From Aliirhizobium wenxiniae (GTDB lineage: Bacteria; Pseudomonadota; Alphaproteobacteria; Rhizobiales; Rhizobiaceae), in NCBI RefSeq assembly GCF_019511445.1, contig NZ_JAEUAN010000004.1:62001-126000 (forward strand): 64,000 nt of DNA, in the 5' to 3' direction. Position 1 is the first letter of the stretch; every line of letters begins with the position of its first letter. The translations under genes were made by a program, and so were the position numbers. Positions 55,683 through 64,000 of this stretch are shown one piece after another. Below the pieces are notes generated by a model that made no database searches, was not told where the DNA came from, and saw only the letters and a program-made list of their open reading frames with translations.

Positions 55683-57119
55683 GTGCCAGACCAAAACCCC
55701 GCCCCCGCCATCCTCTGGTTCCGCAAGGATCTGCGCCTTGACGACAACGCAGCGCTCCATGCAGCGATCGATGCCGACGGCCCGATCATCCCGCTCTATA
55801 TCCGCGAGCCCGAACAGCCCGATATCGGCCCGCTTGGCGCGGCACAGGCCTGGTGGCTGCACCATTCGCTGGCGGCGCTCAAGGCTAGACTGAAGTCACT
55901 GGGCAGCGACCTGACGCTTGCCACCGGCAAGGCCGATGAAGTCATCATCGATATGGCCGGAAAAACCGGGGCGAAGACGGTCTATGTCAACCGCGCCTAT
56001 GAACGCACATCGGTGGACCGCGAGATCGCCATAGCGCTGAAGGATGCCGGCATCGCCATTCGCGCCTTCCACGACCAGTTGCTGCACGATCCGAAGATGA
56101 TCCGCACCGGCTCCGGCAATGCCTTCAAGGTCTATACGCCGTTCTGGAACGCCATGCAGAAGCTGCACGAGCCGCATGAACCGATCGACGCCCCGGAGAG
56201 CATCGCGTCGCCCGCAAGCCATCCCCGCTCCGAAGCGCTTGACGGCTGGAACCTGCTGCCGACCAAACCCAACTGGGCAAAAGGCTTTTCCGAGCACTGG
56301 ACACCCGGCGAGGCCGGCGCTCGCGAAAGGCTGGAAGACCTCATCGATGCCGACCTGCACGACTACAAACGCGGCCGCGATTTTCCCGCGATCGAGGCGA
56401 CGTCGAAACTTTCCCCGCATCTGGCGCTCGGCGAGATTTCTCCAGCCCGCATCTGGCACGCCACCAATGGTTTGGCGGAAAAACATCGGGACGATCTGGT
56501 GCATTACCGCAAGGAACTGGCCTGGCGCGACTTCTGCTACAATCTGCTGGTCGAATTCCCCGACCTGCGGACAAAAAACTGGGACGAGAAATTCGACGCT
56601 TTCGAATGGGAATTCGACGCCACCGATTTTAACGCCTGGACCAAGGGGCTGACTGGTTATCCGATCGTCGATGCCGGCATGCGCGAACTCTGGCAGACCG
56701 GCTACATGCACAACCGCGTGCGGATGATCACGGCATCCTTTCTGATCAAGGACCTTTTGATCGACTGGCGGCGCGGCGAGGAATGGTTCCGCGATACGCT
56801 GCTCGATGCCGATCCGGCCAGCAACACTGCCAACTGGCAATGGGTGGCAGGCTCCGGTGCCGACGCCTCCCCCTTCTTCCGTATCTTCAACCCGATCCTG
56901 CAGGGCGAAAAATTCGATCCCGACGGCGATTATGTCCGTCATTTCGTACCGGAACTGAGGAATTTGCCGAAGAAATACATCCACAAGCCCTTCGAGGCAC
57001 CGGATCATGTTCTGGAAAAGGCCGGCGTGGATCTCGGCAAAACCTATCCGAACCCCATCGTCAATCACGGTCTGGCGCGTGACCGGGCGCTGGCGGCTTA
57101 CAAAGGGCTGAAAGGCTGA
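55683..57119 (+). CDS. phrB: Deoxyribodipyrimidine photo-lyase / cryptochrome-family photolyase
   Basis: A 478-residue flavoprotein that repairs UV-induced pyrimidine dimers with blue light. The N-terminal antenna domain starts ILWFRKDLRLDDNAALHAAI; the helical FAD domain contains KELAWRDFCYNLLVEFPDLR, TGYPIVDAGMRELWQTGYMH and the diagnostic MITASFLIKDLLIDWRRGEE and NWQWVAGSGADASPFFRIFN. These match class I CPD photolyases. The start is GTG at 55683 with GGAG 6 nt upstream. It lies 56 bp after moeA, probably as a separate unit. Confidence 0.95.
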   Translation: MPDQNPAPAILWFRKDLRLDDNAALHAAIDADGPIIPLYIREPEQPDIGPLGAAQAWWLHHSLAALKARLKSLGSDLTLATGKADEVIIDMAGKTGAKTVYVNRAYERTSVDREIAIALKDAGIAIRAFHDQLLHDPKMIRTGSGNAFKVYTPFWNAMQKLHEPHEPIDAPESIASPASHPRSEALDGWNLLPTKPNWAKGFSEHWTPGEAGARERLEDLIDADLHDYKRGRDFPAIEATSKLSPHLALGEISPARIWHATNGLAEKHRDDLVHYRKELAWRDFCYNLLVEFPDLRTKNWDEKFDAFEWEFDATDFNAWTKGLTGYPIVDAGMRELWQTGYMHNRVRMITASFLIKDLLIDWRRGEEWFRDTLLDADPASNTANWQWVAGSGADASPFFRIFNPILQGEKFDPDGDYVRHFVPELRNLPKKYIHKPFEAPDHVLEKAGVDLGKTYPNPIVNHGLARDRALAAYKGLKG

Positions 57120-57203
57120 AGCGTACCGAAGCGGCAGCGATTGGCGTTTTCACCTCCATCCGCAGCGACTAATCTGCTCCTCCTGGGAAATGGAGGACAG
57201 GCC

Positions 57204-58112
57204 ATGGCGGGACGGAAAATTGCGGTCGTCGGACTGGGCGGGATCGGCGGTGTTGCCGCCGCATGCCTCAGCCTGTCACCGGAGAACGACGTCACGGTCT
57301 GTGCCCGCAGGCAGATCGATACGCTGACCTTCGACCATCACGAAGACAGTAGCCGGATACGACTGAAGACGCTGACGGAACCAGACATGGCCGAACCGGT
57401 CGACTGGGCGATCCTTTGCACCAAGGCTCAGGATGTCGCCTCCGCCGCACCCTGGCTGGAGAAGCTCTGTACCTCGAAGACGACAATCGCCGTGCTGCAG
57501 AACGGCATTGCCCATGAGGAACGCGTCGGACCTTACGCAAAGGGTGCCACCGTTCTTCCCGCAATCGTCTATTACAATGGCGAACGTCTTGCCCCGGACC
57601 ACGTCCGGCTCCGCCATATAAGCGGCCACGATCTGCTCGTTCCGGCAGGGCCGCAGGCCGGTGCCTTCGCGGCCCTTTTCGACGGCACGCCGATCGATGT
57701 CGGCATAAGCGCGGAATTCATCACCTATCAATGGCGTAAATTGCTGGTCAACGTCATCGCCAACCCGATCACCGCCCTGACGCGCCAGAGGCTTGGCGTC
57801 TTCCAGAGATCGGACATACAGGACCTGTCCCTTGGCATTCTGCGTGAGGCCGTCGTGGTTGGCTGGGCAGAGGGAGCGCAACTGCGCGACAACGAGGCGG
57901 AATCCATCCTTGAGACGTTTCTGGGCTATCCCGCCGAAGCAGGCACCTCGATGTATTTCGATTGCCTCGCCGCACGCCCGCTGGAAATCGAGGCGCTGAA
58001 CGGCGCCGTGGTTGCGGCGGCCAGACGACACGACATTCCAACGCCGTTGAATGGCGCGATGCTCACGCTGCTGAAGGCGGTCAGTGATGCGAATGCCACA
58101 GAGCGAGGATGA
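57204..58112 (+). CDS. Ketopantoate reductase-like protein (PanE/ApbA family)
   Basis: A 302-residue oxidoreductase. The N-terminal NAD(P)-binding site is IAVVGLGGIGGVAAACLSLS; the middle WAILCTKAQDVASAAPWLEK and IAVLQNGIAHEERVG and the C-terminal helical domain with FITYQWRKLLVNVIANPITA are those of the PanE/ApbA family (2-dehydropantoate 2-reductase). Many bacteria carry paralogues with unknown substrates, so pantothenate synthesis is not assured. TGGAGGACAG precedes the ATG at 57204; an earlier frame adds 21 non-conserved residues. Confidence 0.87.
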   Translation: MAGRKIAVVGLGGIGGVAAACLSLSPENDVTVCARRQIDTLTFDHHEDSSRIRLKTLTEPDMAEPVDWAILCTKAQDVASAAPWLEKLCTSKTTIAVLQNGIAHEERVGPYAKGATVLPAIVYYNGERLAPDHVRLRHISGHDLLVPAGPQAGAFAALFDGTPIDVGISAEFITYQWRKLLVNVIANPITALTRQRLGVFQRSDIQDLSLGILREAVVVGWAEGAQLRDNEAESILETFLGYPAEAGTSMYFDCLAARPLEIEALNGAVVAAARRHDIPTPLNGAMLTLLKAVSDANATERG

Positions 58113-58145
58113 GCGGCGGGGCAAGCTAACCTGGGACGGATCAGC

Positions 58146-59588
58146 CTACTCAACCCCTTCCGTGATGAGGTCTTCGAATTCCCTGTCACCTCTGAATGTC
58201 GTGAGATCGTCTTCATTACGGTTTCCGTTGAAACGTTCCGGATCGTAAAGCTGCCTCATCAGCACACGTTCCCAAGCCATCGGATCCGGCACCAATTCGG
58301 CAACCATCCGAAGTGCATCCAAAGCACTTTTCCGAACCTTCTGTGCCTCCGCAGTCTCGCTATCCAGAAATGCGTATTTCTGCCCCAAGGCGCAGGCGCG
58401 GTGGAGATATGTGATCGCTTTGACCGGCGGGTGGTCGATCAGAACCTTCGAGATGTGGATGGCCTTCTCGACGCTGTCGCGCCCTGAAAGATAAAGGGCA
58501 ACCAGCAACGCCTTTTCGAACAGTGCCTGCAGATCGGGGGCCATGCTGACCTTTTGAGCAGCAAGCTCGTTCATCGTCTCGACAAAGCCCTGATCGTTTC
58601 TTCTGACAAGCCTCAGTTCGGCCAGCCTCTGCAGCAAGTTGACGTTACCAGGCGCAAGTTTCAGAGCCTCGCGAAGGGCATCTTCAGCAACCTGAAAATT
58701 CTTGTCCTTTGCCTGAGCCACGGCCCATGTGCCGATCTGAGCGGGGCCATCAAGTTGATCCCAGGACGTCGTTGCAAGCGCCCGTTCCTCGGTGGAGGGC
58801 TCAAGCAGCGTTAGAAAATGCTGTGTGCCACCCCCTTCGATCTTTTTCCCGATAGAGCCCCCCGAATCCGGAATATCGCCAATCAGTTTCGGCATGGAGA
58901 TTTTGGCGTCCGAGCCGGTTCCGGCCACCTCTTTTTCGGTAACGAGGAATATTCGGGTTACGCGCGTGCGCATCTCGACATAGACGAAAAGACATGTCGA
59001 CAGCAGGCTCGTAATGATGAGCGCGAAAAGAAAAGAACTGATCGGATGATTGGCGACCAGCCAGCGTGTCGAGTTGGCTCCGGTAGGAGGTTCCAATGTC
59101 GGTATTTGATCGTAGACAAATGCCGCAGCAAACAGTGACGCCGAATGGATGGATTCAAGTATCGTTGTAAACTGAACGAGCCCGATACCGACGATGATTT
59201 TGGTCAGCCAGTCTGATATTTCCTCAAGGCTCGTATTCGTGAAAAAAAGCTGACTGCCGGTTTTCTCGGTGATGGCGAACTGCTGCCCCTTTTCGATGCT
59301 GCCGGGCCGACGCTGAAGAACACGTGGAATACCGAAAATAAATCCGAAAGCGGCACCGAGAGAGCTCGCCGCAAAGACGCAAGCGAATCCCACAGAAAGC
59401 GACCGATAGAACAGTTTGTCGTTCACTTCATCTCCGGAAATCGCCACGGATATGGCCATCAGAACAACAAGGGTAGAGATAAATATGATACCGATCAGCG
59501 CGACCCACTCGATGGCCTGAAGTCCACGGCTGAAGTGTCGCTGGGCCAATCTGGCCCTGAAAAATTCCGGTCTCAGTGAAAGCATCAT
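58146..59588 (-). CDS. Uncharacterised membrane protein with four TM segments and a helical-repeat C-terminus
   Basis: A 480-residue protein of unknown function. Membrane segments are at about residues 26-50, 63-87, 125-142 and 182-205. A striking block around 80-90 (AAFGFIFGIPRVLQRRPGSI) and another at 119-140 (SLEEISDWLTKIIVGIGLVQ) look strongly conserved. Residues ~275-480 are soluble and helical, with a TPR-like unit AEDALREALKLAPGNVNLLQ. I believe this N-terminal module recurs in bacterial conflict-type proteins with varied C-terminal domains, but that is memory, not a search. Base composition looks more AT-rich than its neighbours. The second ATG (59585) lies 7 nt after AGGAGG and may be the true start. 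See the leader hairpin entry. Confidence 0.75.
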   Translation of the reverse strand: MMLSLRPEFFRARLAQRHFSRGLQAIEWVALIGIIFISTLVVLMAISVAISGDEVNDKLFYRSLSVGFACVFAASSLGAAFGFIFGIPRVLQRRPGSIEKGQQFAITEKTGSQLFFTNTSLEEISDWLTKIIVGIGLVQFTTILESIHSASLFAAAFVYDQIPTLEPPTGANSTRWLVANHPISSFLFALIITSLLSTCLFVYVEMRTRVTRIFLVTEKEVAGTGSDAKISMPKLIGDIPDSGGSIGKKIEGGGTQHFLTLLEPSTEERALATTSWDQLDGPAQIGTWAVAQAKDKNFQVAEDALREALKLAPGNVNLLQRLAELRLVRRNDQGFVETMNELAAQKVSMAPDLQALFEKALLVALYLSGRDSVEKAIHISKVLIDHPPVKAITYLHRACALGQKYAFLDSETAEAQKVRKSALDALRMVAELVPDPMAWERVLMRQLYDPERFNGNRNEDDLTTFRGDREFEDLITEGVE

Positions 59589-59620
59589 CCCGCCTCCTAT
59601 TACAGGTCAGCGGGATGATG
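59583..59620 (-). promoter_or_regulatory. Leader hairpin sequestering the start codons of the membrane/helical-repeat gene
   Basis: On the minus strand CATCATCCCGC (59620-59610) pairs perfectly over 11 bp with GCGGGATGATG (59593-59583). The second arm contains the two consecutive ATG codons and the spacer; the 16-nt loop contains AGGAG of the ribosome-binding site. As mRNA, the start codons would be buried in the stem, which suggests translational control. An RNA role is inferred. Confidence 0.55.
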
Positions 59621-59712
59621 GCAGATCAGGCTACAGGCACAACGAAGCTGCACCCCTCAAAACACCAACCTAGACGCGAATCAACGTGTACTCACACCCG
59701 TAGACTGGTCTA

Positions 59713-61353
<1,641 letters not shown>

Positions 61354-61426
61354 TTACCTTTTCACACACGATTCCGCCAGCACAAATTTCGCCGATCGCT
61401 AAAACTGCTGTGGAATCTTCACAAAA

Positions 61427-61455
61427 TAAAACCGGCAGGCTTTTGGCCTGCCGGA
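61427..61455 (-). terminator. Rho-independent terminator after secG
   Basis: A perfect 9-bp stem CCGGCAGGC/GCCTGCCGG (61432-61440, 61446-61454), followed on the minus strand by TTTTATTTTG. It lies 23 bp past the secG stop, so pyrG should have its own promoter in the ~85 bp that follow. Confidence 0.88.
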
Positions 61456-61477
61456 GATGAAAGTCTTGACCTGAGCC

Positions 61478-61942
61478 TTACTGGCCGGTCGGAACGCTGT
61501 TCGACGGCGCAGCGGGTGCGGCCGGAGCGGCAGGTGCCTGACCTGCTGCCGGAGCAGCCGGTGTCGAAGGCGTGGCAGCGCCGGTTTCGGACGGAACACC
61601 GTTGCCTGCGGCCGGAGCCTGTGCGGGCGGTGCGACCGGTGCCGGGCCGAGCTGGTCGAGAATGCCGTTACCCGTGCCCTGCTGGCCCTGCGGAATACGG
61701 TTCAGGATATCACTCGGCTGCGAATCGTAACGAGCGAGAATGCCCAGCGCCAGCGACGTGACGAAGAACAGCGCCGCAAGGATCGCCGTCGTGCGGGTCA
61801 GCGCATTGGCCGTGCCGCGCGCCGACATGAAGCCGGATCCGCCGCCAATGCCAAGCCCGCCGCCTTCGGAGCGCTGGATGAGCACTACGCCGACAAGCGC
61901 AAGCACGATCATGAGATGGATGACGATCAAAACGGTCTGCAT
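61478..61942 (-). CDS. secG: Preprotein translocase subunit SecG
   Basis: A 154-residue protein with the SecG core: first helix TVLIVIHLMIVLALVGVVLI, the conserved QRSEGGGLGIGGGSGFMSAR, and a second helix TTAILAALFFVTSLALGILA. Residues ~95-154 are a Pro/Ala/Gly-rich low-complexity tail (PAAGQAPAAPAAPAAPSNSV) typical of alphaproteobacterial SecG and absent from the E. coli protein. AGGGACCC lies upstream of the ATG. It is part of the SecYEG channel in the inner membrane. Confidence 0.95.
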   Translation of the reverse strand: MQTVLIVIHLMIVLALVGVVLIQRSEGGGLGIGGGSGFMSARGTANALTRTTAILAALFFVTSLALGILARYDSQPSDILNRIPQGQQGTGNGILDQLGPAPVAPPAQAPAAGNGVPSETGAATPSTPAAPAAGQAPAAPAAPAAPSNSVPTGQ

Positions 61943-62024
61943 GTATCGGGTCCCTGCCCTATGCGGGCACAATCAAGAGTTTGGCGGCTCTTTACATGAG
62001 CCTATCGCGGTTTCCAAGCCTTGA

Positions 62025-62804
62025 TTACAAGGTTTCCGCGATCAGCCCTTCATAGACCCGATAGATGGCGAGGAAGTCGGCCGCTTTCAAGCTTGCCCCG
62101 CCGATCAGTGCGCCATCGACATTGGCGATGCCCATCAGCACCGCGGCATTGCCCGGCTTGACCGAACCACCGTAGAGAATCCGCATCTTCTTGCCTTCCT
62201 CGCCAAAGCGCTTGGTAAGCTCGGAGCGCATGAATTCATGTGCGACTGCGATGTCCTCGTTGGTCGGGGTCAGGCCCGATCCGATCGCCCAGACAGGCTC
62301 ATAGGCGATCACGGTGTTTTCAGCATTCGCATCGTCAGGAATAGAACCGTCCAGCTGCCGCTTCAACACATCCAGCGTCTGATAGCTGTCGCGCTGGTCC
62401 GCGGTTTCTCCGATGCAGATGATCGCAGTCAGGTCCGCCTGATAGGCTGCAGAAGCCTTGGAGCGAACGAGTTGATCGGTCTCGGCATGATCGGTGCGGC
62501 GCTCCGAATGACCCAGAATGACGTGGGTTCCGAAGCAATCTGCAATCATTTCCGCTGAAATGTCGCCCGTATGTGCGCCAGAAACAGTTTGGTGGCAATC
62601 CTGTGCGCCGATCATCAACGGGCTGTCTGTGCAGAGCGCCGTCGCGACATAAAGAAGCGTTGCAGGCGGGCAGATCAGTGTCTCGACCTTGTCAGACAAG
62701 GGACCAGCTACCCCTTCGGCCATCGCCTTGATCTCGCCGAGTGCATCGCGCGTGCCGTTCATCTTCCAGTTTCCGGCAACAAGCGGGCGAACTTCTGGGG
62801 TCAT
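62025..62804 (-). CDS. tpiA: Triosephosphate isomerase
   Basis: A 259-residue TIM-barrel enzyme that interconverts dihydroxyacetone phosphate and glyceraldehyde 3-phosphate. Active-site segments are [11 protein letters not shown] (Lys), VILGHSERR (His), [13 protein letters not shown] (Glu) and the phosphate loop [21 protein letters not shown] lies upstream of the ATG. Length is normal. The 230 bp upstream (62805-63035) hold a palindrome CAAGCGCTTG at 62922-62931 but no gene. Confidence 0.97.
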   Translation of the reverse strand: MTPEVRPLVAGNWKMNGTRDALGEIKAMAEGVAGPLSDKVETLICPPATLLYVATALCTDSPLMIGAQDCHQTVSGAHTGDISAEMIADCFGTHVILGHSERRTDHAETDQLVRSKASAAYQADLTAIICIGETADQRDSYQTLDVLKRQLDGSIPDDANAENTVIAYEPVWAIGSGLTPTNEDIAVAHEFMRSELTKRFGEEGKKMRILYGGSVKPGNAAVLMGIANVDGALIGGASLKAADFLAIYRVYEGLIAETL

Positions 62805-63035
62805 CTACGGTATCCTCCTCAATTTATCGGCGATCTCGAAACAGGATCGCCATCAATTGCTTTAAAATCCGGAAGCCCGGACAGGTCGGCATCTTTCGTA
62901 CGCTGAAAAACAATCCCGTTTCAAGCGCTTGCTTGTGAAACTTCCCCGTTCGCCCGCCATAAGCGACAAATGACAAGTCTATTTTGAAATTCAAACGGTT
63001 AAGCGCCACTACAAATCGCTTGAGCTACCCTAAAC

Positions 63036-63935
63036 TTACCTGTGAGCAACCAGAACGAAATTGAGCACCTTGCGCCAGTCCACCATGCGGATCGGCGTGC
63101 CGTGTCCGCCCGTCTGGAAAAGCGCAAAACGCGCAGGGTAACCGGTTGCGCGCAGCCCCCGAAAAATCTTCTCTTGGTCTTCAGCCCTGTAGACGCTGTC
63201 GGCACTTCCGTGACCGAAATAGATCGGCAGCTTGAGTTTCGCATATGGCGTTGTGGCAAGCCCTTGATCCGGTGGGCCACCAAGCAGAACCATGCCGCCG
63301 AGATAGCGGACAGCTTCCCTGTCGCGCACAATATTCTGGCAGACGATCCCGCCCATCGATGCGCAGGCCAGAATGACCGGCCGGCCGGAAGATTGTTCGA
63401 ACGCGTGGCGCAACAATGCGCCGACATCCGCAGCCCCCTTGTCGTCGAAGGAGCGGACGCTGACCGAATAATAGGTGCCGCCATTGCGCGCGACGAGATT
63501 TTTCAGCCGGTTGAAATTGCCGCCGAACGAATAGTCGTTGACACCGAGACGACGATCGCCGCCACGCCCGTGAATGAAGATGACCGAAAACCGCTCACCG
63601 GAAGATTGCCCAACCCGCGTCACCTCGACATTGCGGCCGCCAAGCATCAGCGTCTCGTTTTCTTGGCTCCGGCGAACGGAAGTGTCGACATAAGCGCCCC
63701 TCACCCGTCGCTCCGGCTCCTGGTCCCGATCGTTAATGTCACGCAGCTCGTTATAGTCCATCACCTCGTAAGCGCCGCCATCCTCACTCTTCAGCACCTT
63801 GTGGCTGGAAAACAGGTTGTCCTTGAACGGCGGAATAGGCGCTTCCTGCGCTATGACGACGTCACCGAGTGATGATATCCAGACTGCGAGAAGCGCGCCG
63901 AAAACGAAATGAACTGTGGACATGCGGGATTTCAT
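63036..63935 (-). CDS. Secreted alpha/beta hydrolase, function unknown
   Basis: A 299-residue protein with an N-terminal signal peptide (residues ~1-29, FGALLAVWISSLGDVVIA). After a polar segment containing DYNELRDINDRDQEPERRVR comes an alpha/beta-hydrolase core: oxyanion strand FSVIFIHGRGGDRRLGVNDY, nucleophile elbow ILACASMGGIVCQN (Ser193; Ala replaces the usual first Gly of GxSxG), LPIYFGHGSADSVYRAEDQE with a candidate Asp, and FQTGGHGTPIRMVDW with a candidate His. AAGGA lies 6 nt before the ATG. It is probably periplasmic; substrate unknown. Not part of the tpiA transcript by strand order alone. Confidence 0.82.
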   Translation of the reverse strand: MKSRMSTVHFVFGALLAVWISSLGDVVIAQEAPIPPFKDNLFSSHKVLKSEDGGAYEVMDYNELRDINDRDQEPERRVRGAYVDTSVRRSQENETLMLGGRNVEVTRVGQSSGERFSVIFIHGRGGDRRLGVNDYSFGGNFNRLKNLVARNGGTYYSVSVRSFDDKGAADVGALLRHAFEQSSGRPVILACASMGGIVCQNIVRDREAVRYLGGMVLLGGPPDQGLATTPYAKLKLPIYFGHGSADSVYRAEDQEKIFRGLRATGYPARFALFQTGGHGTPIRMVDWRKVLNFVLVAHR

Positions 63936-64000
63936 CTGGGTCCTTATGCCTTGAAAGCTTGCCTTGGCAGGGTCTAGCTAGCATTGCTGGCAATAAAAGC

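Overview
The window is chromosomal core DNA of an alphaproteobacterium, almost certainly a member of the Rhizobiaceae (Rhizobium/Agrobacterium/Neorhizobium type). The basis is a high-GC, densely packed gene set with markers typical of that family: phosphatidylcholine synthase (pcs), an IalB-family protein, DUF1127 and DUF6074 small proteins, an F1-ATPase zeta-subunit homologue, the PurS/PurQ/PurL form of FGAM synthase, and a RIME-like intergenic repeat. No prophage, insertion sequence, rRNA operon or CRISPR array was seen. The only RNA gene recognised is one tRNA-Lys.

Layout. 1-7.7 kb: end of a DEAD-box helicase gene, a Nudix hydrolase, a TfoX-like protein, an orphan substrate-binding protein, rpe, purB, an RBBP9-like hydrolase and a PAS-GGDEF diguanylate cyclase. 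7.7-16.2 kb: zeta subunit, then the purine block purC-purS-(coiled-coil ORF)-purQ ... purL, interrupted by a lipoprotein, a DUF1127 gene and a divergent MocR regulator, then bolA, a basic histone-H1-like gene and grxD. 16.3-22.3 kb: Bcr-type MFS exporter, IalB-like protein, YejA-like binding protein, DsbA/FrnE protein, EamA transporter and a RIME-like repeat. 22.4-32.6 kb: mfd-sdhE (minus) divergent from recG, DUF502 protein, glmS, glmU. 32.7-41.4 kb: a four-gene BMP-type ABC uptake operon, pcs, a UbiH-like monooxygenase, an AEC transporter and ccdA.

41.6-45.0 kb is the main accessory feature. A tRNA-Lys gene is followed by about 2.8 kb holding only ybdD and cstA. That segment is closed by an exact 19-bp copy of the tRNA tail and its flank, the signature of a tRNA-targeted integration with no integrase left. 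Two tiny membrane-protein genes follow. 45.3-48.5 kb is a MacA/MacB-like export operon, then DUF6074 and other small genes. 50.1-55.6 kb is a tight operon ppiD-like/trpD/trpC/moaC/moeA, then a photolyase and a PanE-like reductase. 58.1-59.6 kb holds an unrecognised four-TM plus helical-repeat protein whose start codons lie inside a perfect 11-bp hairpin. 59.7-64 kb: pyrG, secG, tpiA and a secreted alpha/beta hydrolase, all on the minus strand.

The best candidates for undescribed biology are the 58.1-59.6 kb membrane gene with its leader hairpin, the integrase-less cstA island at tRNA-Lys, the coiled-coil ORF translationally coupled to purQ, and the MocR/DUF1127 divergent unit with a palindromic operator-like site. 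Most of the rest is ordinary housekeeping. All family assignments are by eye, without database searches.
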